This document shows positions 19,874 through 29,038 of a stretch of 64,000 nt of DNA, one piece after another (position 1 is the stretch's first letter; each line of letters begins with the position of its first letter). Source of the stretch: Acidimicrobiales bacterium (GTDB taxonomy: Bacteria > Actinomycetota > Acidimicrobiia > Acidimicrobiales > MedAcidi-G1). Where the stretch lies: assembly GCA_022452145.1 (NCBI GenBank), contig JAKURY010000003.1:1-64000 (forward strand). Direction: 5' to 3'. Made by a program: the position numbers and the translations under genes. Under the pieces are notes generated by a model. That model was not told the origin of the DNA, made no database searches, and saw nothing but the letters and a program-made list of their open reading frames with translations.

Positions 19874-21133
19874 GTGGCGAAGTTCGGCGAGAGCGAGCTC
19901 CTCAAGTGCTCCTTCTGCGGCAAGACCCAGAAGCAGGTCAAGAAGCTCATCGCCGGACCGGGCGTCTACATCTGCGACGAGTGCATCGACCTCTGCAACG
20001 AGATAATCGAGGAGGAGCTCTCCGAGCCCACCGAGACCTCGCTGGGTGACCTCCCACGCCCCCGGGAGATCTACGCATTCCTGGACGACTACATCGTCGG
20101 TCAGGACCAGGCCAAGAAGATCCTCTCGGTCGCCGTCTACAACCACTACAAGCGGATCCAGGCTGGATCGGGGCCGGGTACCGACGTCGAGTTGGCCAAG
20201 TCCAACATCCTGCTGCTGGGCCCCACGGGCTGCGGCAAGACCCTGATGGCGCAGACCCTCGCCCGGATGTTGAACGTCCCGTTCGCCATCGCCGACGCCA
20301 CGGCACTCACCGAGGCCGGCTACGTGGGAGAGGACGTCGAGAACATCCTCCTCAAGTTGATCCAGGCCGCCGACTACGACATCAAGAAGGCCGAGACCGG
20401 GATCATCTACATCGACGAGATCGACAAGGTGGCACGAAAGAGCGAGAACCCGTCGATCACCCGGGACGTATCGGGAGAGGGTGTGCAGCAGGCTCTGCTG
20501 AAGATCCTGGAGGGCACGTCGGCGGCGGTTCCCCCCCAGGGTGGGCGCAAGCACCCGCACCAGGAGTTCCTGCAGATCGACACCACGAACATCCTGTTCA
20601 TCTGTGGCGGGGCGTTCGCCGGACTCGAGCGGGTGATCGAGTCCCGGCACGGTGGCTCTGGTGTGGGCTTCGGTGCCGACATCCGGTCCGCTGCCGAGAA
20701 GGACGTGGGCGCCCTGTTCGCCGACGTGCGACCCGAGGACCTCATCAAGTTCGGTCTCATCCCGGAGTTCATCGGCCGCCTGCCGGTGGTCGGCTCGGTC
20801 CCGCAGTTGGAGGTCGAGGCGCTGGTCAAGATCCTGGTTGAGCCCCGGAACGCCCTGGTGAAGCAGTACCAGCGGCTCTTCGAGTTCGAGGACATCGAGC
20901 TGGAGGTGACCGACGAGGCGCTCTCGTCGATAGCCACCCAGGCCCTGGAGCGTGGAACCGGTGCCCGGGGCCTTCGGGCCATCCTCGAGGAGGTCCTCCT
21001 CGACGTCATGTACGAGCTGCCGGGCGCCGACGAGGTAGGCCGGGTCGTGGTCGACCTGGATGCGGTGCTCGGCGAGACTGTGCCGACCGTGTTCCCACGA
21101 AGCGCCGATCGTCCCGATCGCGCAGCCTCCTGA
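19874..21133 (+). CDS. clpX: ATP-dependent Clp protease ATP-binding subunit ClpX
   Basis: A 419-residue AAA+ unfoldase that feeds substrates to ClpP. The N-terminal C4 zinc domain (LKCSFCGK...[10 protein letters not shown]) starts at residue 12; Walker A GPTGCGKT and Walker [10 protein letters not shown] follow, with the GYVGEDVE pore loop between them and the IGF-type loop region IEFIGRLP region reading [10 protein letters not shown]. It begins with GTG 27 bases after clpP, preceded by GGGGGAG. Length and all motifs are normal. Confidence 0.97.
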   Translation: MAKFGESELLKCSFCGKTQKQVKKLIAGPGVYICDECIDLCNEIIEEELSEPTETSLGDLPRPREIYAFLDDYIVGQDQAKKILSVAVYNHYKRIQAGSGPGTDVELAKSNILLLGPTGCGKTLMAQTLARMLNVPFAIADATALTEAGYVGEDVENILLKLIQAADYDIKKAETGIIYIDEIDKVARKSENPSITRDVSGEGVQQALLKILEGTSAAVPPQGGRKHPHQEFLQIDTTNILFICGGAFAGLERVIESRHGGSGVGFGADIRSAAEKDVGALFADVRPEDLIKFGLIPEFIGRLPVVGSVPQLEVEALVKILVEPRNALVKQYQRLFEFEDIELEVTDEALSSIATQALERGTGARGLRAILEEVLLDVMYELPGADEVGRVVVDLDAVLGETVPTVFPRSADRPDRAAS

Positions 21134-21157
21134 CCCGGGTGCGATGAGGGGGCCGCT

Positions 21158-22504
21158 GTGACGGGTCCCGTCGGTTGGCCGGAGGTCGACGACTATGCGG
21201 GCGCCCTGCGGTTCCTTGGCGGGTTCGTCAACCTCGAGGCTTCGGCCGGCCGCATCCACGGGCTCAGCCTCGATGCGATGCGGGGTCTCGTCGGGGCCAT
21301 GGGGGATCCGCAGCACGACGTCCGGGCCATCCACGTCACAGGGACCAACGGCAAGGGCTCGGTGTCATCGATGGTCGGTGCCATCCTCGGGGCCGCTGGG
21401 CTCCGGGTCGGCTGCTACACCAGCCCCCACGTGGACACCGTGCGCGAGCGCCTCACCGTCGATGGCCGGCTGATAGGCGAGGAGGAGTTCGCCGAGCTGG
21501 TTGCCGACCTCGAGCGTTACGCCGGGGTGGCCCCCGCGAGGCCGTCCTACTTCGAGTTGCTGACGGCGGCCGCCCTCCTCTGGTTCAGCAACGAGGCGGT
21601 CGATGCGGCGGTGGTGGAGGTCGGGCTGCTGGGTCGGTACGACGCCACCAACGTGGTCGATTCGGCGGTTTCGGTCATCACCAACATAGGGCGGGACCAC
21701 ACGGACGGTACGGGGAACTGGCGCCGTGACGTGTCGTCCGAGAAGGCGGGGATCATCTGTCCCGGGCGCCCACTGGTGCTGGGGGAGACCTCGATCGAGC
21801 TCCTGGATGTGTTCGCCGCCGAGTCGCCGGACCCGCTGCTGCTCCAGGGGACCGACTTCGGCGTCGGGGGTGTCGAGCAGGCAGTCGGCGGGCAGCTCCT
21901 GGAGCTGTGGACCCCGTCGGGAGGGCACGAGGAGGTCTACCTGCCGATGTACGGCGACCACCAGGCCGACAACGCCGCCCTCGCCCTGATGGCTGCCGAG
22001 GCGTTCCTGGACGCACCGCTGGGCACCGAGGTGGTGGCCGAGGGCCTGGCTTCGGTCCGGGTGCCGGGGCGGCTCGAGGTGGTGGCCACAGAGCCGTTGG
22101 TGGTCCTGGACGGTGCCCACAACCAGGATGCGGCCCGGGCCCTGGTGGCGGCGGTCCCGACTGTGTTTCCGACCGGTCGTCGGATCCTGGTCGTGGGGAC
22201 GCTGGGTCCACGGGAACCGGCGGAGTTCTTCGACGAGTTGGTGGCCCTGGGTCCGGACCTGGTCGTGGCCTGCACGGCTCCGTCTTCTCGGGCCGTGCCT
22301 GCTGCGGACCTGGCGGCGCTGGCCCGTGAGCGCCGCATGGAGGTCGAGACGGTGCCCGATGCCGTGGACGCGGTGCGCCTGGCCGTGGCGACTGCCGAGG
22401 AAGCCGACCTAATACTGGTGACGGGCTCTTTCTACGTCCTGTCGGCTGCCCGTACCGCCCTCGGCGAGGAGGACATCCCGGATGACGACGTGTTCGACTC
22501 CTGA
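21158..22504 (+). CDS. folC: folylpolyglutamate synthase / dihydrofolate synthase
   Basis: A 448-residue Mur-ligase-family enzyme that adds glutamate to dihydropteroate and to folates. The ATP-binding loop [11 protein letters not shown] lies near residue 50, the hallmark [12 protein letters not shown] follows, and [10 protein letters not shown] and [14 protein letters not shown] are the later family motifs. It starts 24 bases after clpX and may be read through from that operon; the next gene ndk has its own promoter. Together with the FolP2-like gene at 60136 it is one of two folate-related genes in the window. Confidence 0.93.
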   Translation: MTGPVGWPEVDDYAGALRFLGGFVNLEASAGRIHGLSLDAMRGLVGAMGDPQHDVRAIHVTGTNGKGSVSSMVGAILGAAGLRVGCYTSPHVDTVRERLTVDGRLIGEEEFAELVADLERYAGVAPARPSYFELLTAAALLWFSNEAVDAAVVEVGLLGRYDATNVVDSAVSVITNIGRDHTDGTGNWRRDVSSEKAGIICPGRPLVLGETSIELLDVFAAESPDPLLLQGTDFGVGGVEQAVGGQLLELWTPSGGHEEVYLPMYGDHQADNAALALMAAEAFLDAPLGTEVVAEGLASVRVPGRLEVVATEPLVVLDGAHNQDAARALVAAVPTVFPTGRRILVVGTLGPREPAEFFDELVALGPDLVVACTAPSSRAVPAADLAALARERRMEVETVPDAVDAVRLAVATAEEADLILVTGSFYVLSAARTALGEEDIPDDDVFDS

Positions 22505-22532
22505 TCGGGGTCCGCGGATGCCCGGTCGGTCG

Positions 22533-22538
22533 TAGCCT
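22533..22538 (+). promoter_or_regulatory. -10 box of ndk, leaderless geometry
   Basis: TAGCCT, seven bases before the ATG of ndk. Confidence 0.55.
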
Positions 22539-22545
22539 GCCGGCC

Positions 22546-22959
22546 ATGGATCGAACCCTCGTCATCTGCAAGCCCGACGCCGTCGAACGCGGCCTCGTCG
22601 GGGAGATCATCGGCCGCTTCGAGCGCAAGGGCCTGAAGGTGGTGGCCGTCGAGCTGCGCCACCTCGACGGCGACACGTTGGCCCGACACTACGAGGAGCA
22701 CGTGGGAAAGGGCTTCTACGATGACCTGGTGGCCTTCATGTCCCGGTCGCCGGCCATGGTGATGGTGCTGGAGGGGCCGGAGGAGACGTTCGCCGTGGTC
22801 CGCTCGATGTTGGGGACCACCAACCCCCGTGATGCCGCTCCGGGCACCATCCGCGGCGACCTCGGCACGCTGTTCACCGAGAACCTGGTCCACGGCTCGG
22901 ACTCGCAGGCTTCGGCGGATCGTGAGATTGGGATCTTCTTTCCCGGCCTCCAGGCCTGA
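22546..22959 (+). CDS. ndk: nucleoside diphosphate kinase
   Basis: A 137-residue enzyme transferring the gamma phosphate from NTP to NDP through a phospho-histidine. The N-terminus DRTLVICKPDAVERGLVGEI and the active-site segment NLVHGSDS with the catalytic His are typical, and the length is the standard short bacterial form. It stands alone between folC and the mre cluster, with a leaderless-type promoter. Confidence 0.96.
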   Translation: MDRTLVICKPDAVERGLVGEIIGRFERKGLKVVAVELRHLDGDTLARHYEEHVGKGFYDDLVAFMSRSPAMVMVLEGPEETFAVVRSMLGTTNPRDAAPGTIRGDLGTLFTENLVHGSDSQASADREIGIFFPGLQA

Positions 22960-23026
22960 GCGCCGCCTCTGCCCGCTCAGCGTGGTGGGACGTGCGCCGA
23001 GAGTGGCATTCAGCTGACGAACGCGT

Positions 23027-23032
23027 TACGTT
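23027..23032 (+). promoter_or_regulatory. possible -10 box of the mre operon
   Basis: TACGTT in the gap between ndk and mreB. It lies 13 bases before an in-frame GTG (23046) and 61 before the ATG at 23094; no clear -35 is seen. Confidence 0.3.
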
Positions 23033-23093
23033 CTCTGCAGCGGAAGTGGGGGCGCACCGGCCTCCTCACGAGACCCGACGGAGCACCCGGTCG

Positions 23094-24161
23094 ATGGCCG
23101 AAGACGTAGTTCGACGGCCTCTCCGGCAGGCGCCCCGCCGGGCGGCTCTGGGAAGCCGTGACATGGCGGTCGACCTTGGAACGGCTAACACGGTGGTCCT
23201 CGTCCGCGGCGAGGGCATCGTCCTGGACGAGCCGTCGGTGGTCGCAGTGAACGCCCTGGACGGCGCGCTGCTGGCCGTGGGCCAGGAGGCCAAGCGGATG
23301 ATCGGGAGGACACCTCCCCACATCCGGGCCGTCCGGCCCCTCAGAAACGGGGTCATTGCCGACTTCGAGCTCTGCGAGAAGATGCTCCGGTACTTCATCC
23401 AGCAGGTCCACAACCGTCGCTGGGCCAAGCCCCGCATGGTCATCTGCGTTCCGTCCGGTGTCACCGGCGTGGAGCGTAGGGCCGTCCAGGAGGCTGCCGA
23501 GTTCGCGGGAGCCCGCCCGCCCGTGTACATCATCGAGGAGCCCATGGCGGCGGCGATCGGTGCAGGCCTCCCGGTCGCTGATCCCACGGGTTCCATGGTG
23601 GTTGATGTGGGTGGAGGAACTACCGAGGTGGCGGTGCTCTCCCTCGGCGGAGTGGTGTCCAGCCAGTCGTCGCGGATCGGTGGAGACGAGATGGACGATG
23701 CCATCAAGCAGTTCCTCAAGAAGGACAAGGGGGTCGACGTTGGTGATCGCACCGCCGAGGCCATCAAGGTCCGGCTCGGCTCCGCCCATCCGTTGACCCG
23801 TGAGTTCCGGGCCGCGGTCACCGGCAGGAGCCTCCGGACGGGACTGCCCGAGTCGGTGGAGTTCTCGACGCGGGAGATCCGCGATGCCCTGGAGGAGCCT
23901 GTGGATGCCATCATCGACACCGTGAAGGTCACCCTGGACCGAACGCCGCCCGAGTTGGCCGCCGACATCCTGGACCACGGAATCCATCTGGTCGGTGGAG
24001 GTTCGCTCCTGATCGGCTTGCCGGACCGGATCCGCGCCGAGACCGGCATGCCGACCCGGGTGGTCGCCGACCCGCTCGGGTCCGTCGTCATGGGGGCGGG
24101 TCTGGTCCTGGAGGAATTCTCCAGCTACGGGGAGATGATCTTCGGCGACGACGGGGAGTGA
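23094..24161 (+). CDS. mreB: rod shape-determining protein MreB
   Basis: A 355-residue bacterial actin that directs lateral wall synthesis. Phosphate-1 motif AVDLGTANTVV, the connecting segment GIVLDEPSVVAV, and phosphate-2 VVDVGGGTTEVAV are intact, as is EEPMAAAIGAG. The ATG at 23094 gives about 20 residues before the actin fold; an upstream GTG at 23046 sits 13 bases after a TACGTT box and would give 371 residues. It heads mreB-mreC-mreD-mrdA-rodA, a full elongasome operon. Its presence argues for lateral, not purely polar, growth. Confidence 0.95.
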   Translation: MAEDVVRRPLRQAPRRAALGSRDMAVDLGTANTVVLVRGEGIVLDEPSVVAVNALDGALLAVGQEAKRMIGRTPPHIRAVRPLRNGVIADFELCEKMLRYFIQQVHNRRWAKPRMVICVPSGVTGVERRAVQEAAEFAGARPPVYIIEEPMAAAIGAGLPVADPTGSMVVDVGGGTTEVAVLSLGGVVSSQSSRIGGDEMDDAIKQFLKKDKGVDVGDRTAEAIKVRLGSAHPLTREFRAAVTGRSLRTGLPESVEFSTREIRDALEEPVDAIIDTVKVTLDRTPPELAADILDHGIHLVGGGSLLIGLPDRIRAETGMPTRVVADPLGSVVMGAGLVLEEFSSYGEMIFGDDGE

Positions 24162-24164
24162 CCG

Positions 24165-25016
24165 ATGGCGGCCCCAAGGCCCACGGGGCGTTCCCGTCCG
24201 ACGCTCCTGCTTCTGATCGCTGCCGCCCTGACACTGCTCACCCTCCAGTTCCGGGGAGTCGAGCCGCTGAATGCGTTCCAGCAGGGCATGCGCGACCTCC
24301 TGGATCCTGTCCGGTCGATCTCCGAAGGGGCTGCCCGGCCGGTGCGAACCGCATGGCACGGTCTGTTCGACTACGACGACCTCCGGGACCGGAACGAGCG
24401 CCTGGCGACAGAGTTGGCCCGCATGCGTGGGCGGCGCCTGACGTCTGAGGCCGACAGGGAGTTGCTTGAGCGACTCATGGGCGAGGTGGACATCGACTAC
24501 ACCACGCTGGACACCGTCGTGGTACGTATCCTCGGCACGCCACCGGGAAACTTCTCCAGCCACACCATCGAGGTTGACAAGGGCAGCGATGACGGCCTGT
24601 CCGAGGGAATGGCGGTGGTCACCGGTGCCGGTCTCGTCGGCCGCCTCGAGGTGGTGGACCGGTCGCGGTCCATCGTGCAGCTGGCCACCCATCCGGGCTT
24701 CCGCGTCGGGGTCCGCCTCGTAGGGTCCCAGGACGAGGGGCTGGCCCGTGGCGGTGGTGCCACCGGCTACCTGGTAATCGACGCCGGCGTCAGGCTGGAT
24801 GTCGTGGTCGAGGCCGGGGAGGTGGTGGTGACCTCCGGTGGCCGGAGCCGGTTCCCCGCCGACATCCCGGTCGGTCGGGTCCTGGACCCCGATTCGACGG
24901 CCGACCTGGACCGCGAGATCATCGTCGAGCCCGCTGCGTCGCTCGAACACCTCAGCTTCCTGAACGTGGTGCTCGACCCGAGACTCGCCGAGGTCGGTCC
25001 GCGGGGGCAGCGGTGA
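24165..25016 (+). CDS. mreC: rod shape-determining protein MreC
   Basis: A 283-residue periplasmic scaffold of the elongasome. A single membrane helix lies at about residues 12-27 (LLLIAAALTLLTLQF), then a helical coiled-coil stretch (about 60-100, LRDRNERLATELARMRGRR), then the two beta-barrel lobes with the family block VDKGSDDGLSEGMAVV. It starts three bases after mreB. It binds MreB-side partners and PBP2 outside the membrane. Confidence 0.92.
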   Translation: MAAPRPTGRSRPTLLLLIAAALTLLTLQFRGVEPLNAFQQGMRDLLDPVRSISEGAARPVRTAWHGLFDYDDLRDRNERLATELARMRGRRLTSEADRELLERLMGEVDIDYTTLDTVVVRILGTPPGNFSSHTIEVDKGSDDGLSEGMAVVTGAGLVGRLEVVDRSRSIVQLATHPGFRVGVRLVGSQDEGLARGGGATGYLVIDAGVRLDVVVEAGEVVVTSGGRSRFPADIPVGRVLDPDSTADLDREIIVEPAASLEHLSFLNVVLDPRLAEVGPRGQR

Positions 25017-25032
25017 CAGCGGTGAGGGCAGT

Positions 25033-25563
25033 GTGACCGGCCGCTTCCGGGTCGCGGTGATCCTCCTGACCGCGGCGACGGCACAGGTGACGGTATTCGA
25101 GGAGTTCCGGGTGGCTGGGGTGTCGGTCGAGTTCATGCTGCTGGTGTCGGTCCTGGCCGGCTACCACGGCGGACCGGAGCGGGGAGCGGTCATCGCCTTC
25201 TGCGCTGGGCTCCTGCACGACTCGCTGACCGCAACCCCGATGGGCCTGCACGCCCTCGTGTACGCCCCCCTCGCCGTGGCGACCAGCCATCTCGAAGTAC
25301 GCCTGGCCCGCTCCACCCGCCCGTTCCTGGGCGTCGGCCTGGCCGTCGCTGTGGCCGCAGGCGTGCTGGCCTCCGTGCTCGCCGGAGGCCTGTTCGGCCT
25401 ACACGACGTGGATGGTCCGAGGCTGGTCCGTACAGCCGCGCTGGCCGCCGTGATGTCCGTGGCCGTGGCGCCACTGACCAGTTGGGCGGTGCGGTGGGCG
25501 GTGACGGCTGGCCTTCCGGTCGACGTGGACCTCCGTGGCGGCGGAGCGGAGTCGCGGGGGTGA
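25033..25563 (+). CDS. mreD: rod shape-determining protein MreD
   Basis: A 176-residue hydrophobic integral membrane protein with about five predicted helices; the segment FCAGLLHDSLTATPMGLHAL is the most recognisable MreD block. It bridges MreC and the RodA/PBP2 synthase. The GTG start lies 16 bases after mreC, and its stop overlaps the GTG of mrdA (GTGA). Confidence 0.85.
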   Translation: MTGRFRVAVILLTAATAQVTVFEEFRVAGVSVEFMLLVSVLAGYHGGPERGAVIAFCAGLLHDSLTATPMGLHALVYAPLAVATSHLEVRLARSTRPFLGVGLAVAVAAGVLASVLAGGLFGLHDVDGPRLVRTAALAAVMSVAVAPLTSWAVRWAVTAGLPVDVDLRGGGAESRG

Positions 25564-27827
25564 ACGAGGCCAGCCGCTATCGCATGCGACTCCTGGCAAT
25601 CGTCGGGTTGTCTATGTTCGCCGCCCTCGGGGCACGCCTCTGGTACCTGCAGGTCATGGTCAGCGAGAAGGCGGTGGTCACCGCACGGAGCAACATCACC
25701 CGGGTCGTATCCGTACCGGCACCCAGAGGGCGGATCCTCGACGTCGCGGGGAGGACGCTGGTCGGAAACCGCCTGACCACCGTGCTCACCATGAACCGCT
25801 ACGAGCTGGGGGAGGCCGACCTGGGAGACGAGGACCTCCGCGACATGCTCACCGAGATCGCGATCGAGATCAACCGGTCCGGCCAGCTGGTGAAGGTCGT
25901 CGACGTGGAGCGGGCGCTGGAGGATCCCTCGTACGGCCGCTACGACGACGTCCCGGTGGCCCATGACGTCGGCGAGGACCTCATGGTGTTCTTCGGGGAG
26001 CGACCCGACCGCTTTCCAGGAGTCCGTGTGGAAGAGGCCACGGTGCGGTCGTATCTCTACGGCGACCTGGCCACCCACGTCCTGGGTTGGGTGGGCTCCA
26101 TAAACGACAGGGAGCTGCGGATTCGCCGACCCCCGACGGGCAAGGAGTACCGGCTGCGCGACCAGATCGGGAAGGCCGGCGTGGAGCTGATGTTCGAGGA
26201 CGACCTTCGGGGCGTGGCGGGCCGCAAGGTGGTGGAGGTGGACCGCCTGGGCGAGATCGTCCGGGAGCGCGAGGACCTCTACGTGGTGCCGATTCCCGGC
26301 GACGACGTGGTCCTGTCGATCGACGTCGACGTGCAGTACCTGGTGGAGCGGGAGCTGGAACGGTCGATCCACCTGGCCCGCACCCGTGAGCCCGAAGCCG
26401 ATCCCGATCGTCCCGGCCAGCTTCTGCCCGCCTTCGGAGCACCGGGTGGTGCGGTGGTGCTCCTGGACCCGAGGGTGGGTGACGTGCTGGCGATGGCCTC
26501 CTTCCCGTCCTACGACCCCAACCTGTCCATCGGAGGGTTCGCCCCGGAGCAGTGGGCGGATCTGAACGATCCAGCCAACGACCTGCCGATGTTCAACCGT
26601 GCGATCCAGGGCGAGTACGCCCCCGGCTCCACGTTCAAACTCTTCACCGCACATGCCGCCTGGCACGAGGGCGTATTCGGTGTAGGTGCGATTCCGCGAG
26701 CCGACGAACTCTGGGATGACCCCGGTGCATACATCCTCCGGGGTTGCGGCGACGTGGACCCCCGCGACCCACCCCCCGGTTGTCGCTACCGCAACGCCGG
26801 CGAGAAGCCCTACGACGACGTGGACCTGATCCGGAGCCTCACCGTCTCCAGCGACGTCTACTACTACCGGATCGCCGAGTCGATCTACATCAATCCCGAC
26901 CACCTCGACACGGCCATCCAGGATGCGGCGGCCTCCTACGGGCTGGGCTTGGAAAGCGGCATCACCCTGCCGTTCGAGCAGGACGGCTATCTGCCCACCC
27001 CGGCCAACAGGAGGCAGCGCCACGAGGAGAATCCGGTGGCCTTCCCCGAGTGGGGGTGGTCCACCGGCGACAACGTCATCACGGCCATCGGCCAGGGCGA
27101 GGTGCTGGTTACGCCGCTGCAATTGGCCAACGCCTTCGCCACTCTCGCCAACGGCGGTGTCCGCCACGCCCCGAACGTCGTGACCCGGGTGGTGGCCCGG
27201 GACGGCTCGGTGGTCCGGGAGTTCGGGCCACGGGCCATATCCGAGTTGGACATCGACCCCGGCTTCCGCTGGCGGGTACTCGACGGGCTCTCAGGCGTTA
27301 CGGCAGACGAGGAGGGCACCGCCTACGAGGCGTTCAACTCGCTGGCCACCGGCGGTACGTACTTCCCGCTGGGGCGGTACCCGGTGGCGGGAAAGACCGG
27401 TACGGCCGAGGTCAGCGGGAAGGCCGACACGTCGCTGTTCGCGGCCTTCGGCCCGGTGGAGGAGCCCACGCACGCCATCGTGGCCGTCCTGGAGGAGGCG
27501 GGCTTCGGCAGCAGGATGGCCGCCCCGCTGGTCGCCAGGATCCTAAAGCCGGTCTTCGAGGGCACGGTGCCCGAAGCGCCGCTGGCCGCCGTCCGGTATG
27601 CCCGCTCGACGGCATTGCCCCTCTGCCTCGTCTGGTACGAGTGGCGGTCGGGCGACACGCTGGACCGCCTCGATGCGGCGGATCCGTCCTCGGCCGAGAC
27701 GGGTGGACCGGTACTGGATGCCTCGGGAACCGTGAGGGTGCGGGGAATCCGCGTGGACTGCGCGGACCTCATCGACGAGGTGCTGGCCGTCTTCGAGGAC
27801 CGTGGACTGGCCGAGGCGGACGGCTGA
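25560..27827 (+). CDS. mrdA: penicillin-binding protein 2, elongasome transpeptidase
   Basis: A 755-residue class B PBP that crosslinks lateral wall peptidoglycan. One membrane anchor spans about residues 10-32, followed by the PBP-dimer pedestal (PAPRGRILDVAG). The transpeptidase domain has catalytic Ser 357 in GSTFKLF, the second motif SSDVYYYR and the third KTGTAEV near 611. It is longer than E. coli PBP2 (633), with an extra C-terminal segment of about 100 residues after the domain. The GTG at 25560 overlaps the mreD stop; the frame is open upstream but that part is not coding. Confidence 0.94.
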   Translation: MNEASRYRMRLLAIVGLSMFAALGARLWYLQVMVSEKAVVTARSNITRVVSVPAPRGRILDVAGRTLVGNRLTTVLTMNRYELGEADLGDEDLRDMLTEIAIEINRSGQLVKVVDVERALEDPSYGRYDDVPVAHDVGEDLMVFFGERPDRFPGVRVEEATVRSYLYGDLATHVLGWVGSINDRELRIRRPPTGKEYRLRDQIGKAGVELMFEDDLRGVAGRKVVEVDRLGEIVREREDLYVVPIPGDDVVLSIDVDVQYLVERELERSIHLARTREPEADPDRPGQLLPAFGAPGGAVVLLDPRVGDVLAMASFPSYDPNLSIGGFAPEQWADLNDPANDLPMFNRAIQGEYAPGSTFKLFTAHAAWHEGVFGVGAIPRADELWDDPGAYILRGCGDVDPRDPPPGCRYRNAGEKPYDDVDLIRSLTVSSDVYYYRIAESIYINPDHLDTAIQDAAASYGLGLESGITLPFEQDGYLPTPANRRQRHEENPVAFPEWGWSTGDNVITAIGQGEVLVTPLQLANAFATLANGGVRHAPNVVTRVVARDGSVVREFGPRAISELDIDPGFRWRVLDGLSGVTADEEGTAYEAFNSLATGGTYFPLGRYPVAGKTGTAEVSGKADTSLFAAFGPVEEPTHAIVAVLEEAGFGSRMAAPLVARILKPVFEGTVPEAPLAAVRYARSTALPLCLVWYEWRSGDTLDRLDAADPSSAETGGPVLDASGTVRVRGIRVDCADLIDEVLAVFEDRGLAEADG

Positions 27828-28966
27828 TGGTCGACTTCCGCCGGCCCGACTATGACCGCCCCCGGGTGCTCCGGCACGTGGACCTGGTCCTCCCGCTGCT
27901 CACCCTGGCCGTAGCCCTCATAGGGGTGGTCATGGTCTACTCGGCCACCCGCGGACCGGCCACCGACCTCCGGCCTGCCGAGACGTTCTACCTGGGTCGG
28001 CAGGCCCGGCTGGTGGCACTCGGGCTGGTGGCCATGGTGGTGGCCGGCTGGTACGGACACCGGCGCCTCCACCGCTTCGTGCCCCTGGTGTACGTCGGCA
28101 TGCTCGGCCTGCTCGGAGCGGTTCTCGCGACGGGGATCGAGGTGAAGGGGGCCAGGGCGTGGTTCCAGGTGGGCGGGCTCCAGTTCCAACCCTCGGAGAT
28201 GGGCAAGGTCGTCCTCATCCTGGCGCTGGCCACCTGGCTGGGTCGTACCGAGGAGCCGTCGGGTCCCCGGGTCGCAGTCGCCGTGCTCCTGACGGCAGGT
28301 CCGGTCGGGCTGATCATCCTCCAGCCCGACCTGGGCACCGTCTTGGTGTACGGGGCGATAGCGGCCGGCATGGTGCTGGTCGCCGGGGTGAAGGGCCGTC
28401 ACCTGTTCATCCTCGGCCTGCTCCTGGTGACCGGCCTGGTGGGGGTCCTGGAATCCGACGTCCTGGAGGAGTACCAGGTGCGTCGCCTCCTGGTGTTCGT
28501 CGACGACGACGCGGAGACCACGGCCAGCTACAACCTCGAGCAGGCACAGGTGGCCATCGGCAACGGGGGCCTCACGGGCAGGGGCCTGTTCCAGGGCACA
28601 CAGAACAACTCGGCGCTGGTGCCGGAACAGCAGACCGACTTCATCTTCACCGTCGTGGCCGAGGAGACCGGCTTCGTGGGAGGCGCCGTGCTCCTCGGGC
28701 TGGTGGGCCTGCTCCTGTTCCGGGTATGGCGCATCGGGCAGATGGCTGACGACCGGTTCGGGTTGCTCGTCTCCGCCGGGGTGTTCTCGATGCTCCTGTT
28801 CCAGGTCTTCCAGAGCGTCGGGATGTCCACCGGAATCATGCCGATCACCGGGATTCCGTTCCCTCTTGTCAGCTACGGTGGCTCCTCGCTGCTGACCACG
28901 TTCGTCTCGGTCGGGCTCGTGCAGAGCGTGCACATGCGCCGCCACGAGCGTCAGGGTCGGGCCTGA
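27827..28966 (+). CDS. rodA: peptidoglycan glycosyltransferase RodA
   Basis: A 379-residue SEDS-family polytopic membrane glycosyltransferase that polymerises lipid II together with PBP2. About ten hydrophobic helices are visible. The family blocks ARAWFQVGGLQFQPSEMGKV and the C-terminal ITGIPFPLVSYGGSS are intact. Start ATG overlaps the mrdA stop (TGATG), so the two partners are translationally coupled. It is the last gene of the mre operon. Confidence 0.95.
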   Translation: MVDFRRPDYDRPRVLRHVDLVLPLLTLAVALIGVVMVYSATRGPATDLRPAETFYLGRQARLVALGLVAMVVAGWYGHRRLHRFVPLVYVGMLGLLGAVLATGIEVKGARAWFQVGGLQFQPSEMGKVVLILALATWLGRTEEPSGPRVAVAVLLTAGPVGLIILQPDLGTVLVYGAIAAGMVLVAGVKGRHLFILGLLLVTGLVGVLESDVLEEYQVRRLLVFVDDDAETTASYNLEQAQVAIGNGGLTGRGLFQGTQNNSALVPEQQTDFIFTVVAEETGFVGGAVLLGLVGLLLFRVWRIGQMADDRFGLLVSAGVFSMLLFQVFQSVGMSTGIMPITGIPFPLVSYGGSSLLTTFVSVGLVQSVHMRRHERQGRA

Positions 28967-29023
28967 GCCGGTGCCGTTGTATCCGAGGGTGGGCCGGGCG
29001 GCACCGATCCCGGGTCGGGTCGG

Positions 29024-29029
29024 TACGCT
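29024..29029 (+). promoter_or_regulatory. -10 box of the radical SAM / rne operon
   Basis: TACGCT, nine bases before the ATG at 29039, predicting a leader of about three bases. Confidence 0.45.
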
Positions 29030-29038
29030 GGTTTCATC

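Noticed and set aside
19577-21334. 585-codon reverse-strand frame opposite clpP-clpX
   Set aside because: Antisense shadow of highly conserved clpP and clpX.
23010-25136. Very long reverse-strand open frame (over 700 codons) opposite mreB-mreC
   Set aside because: It mirrors the forward genes' codon phase, as expected in GC-rich DNA; its translation is low-complexity and matches no family, while the forward genes are unmistakable.
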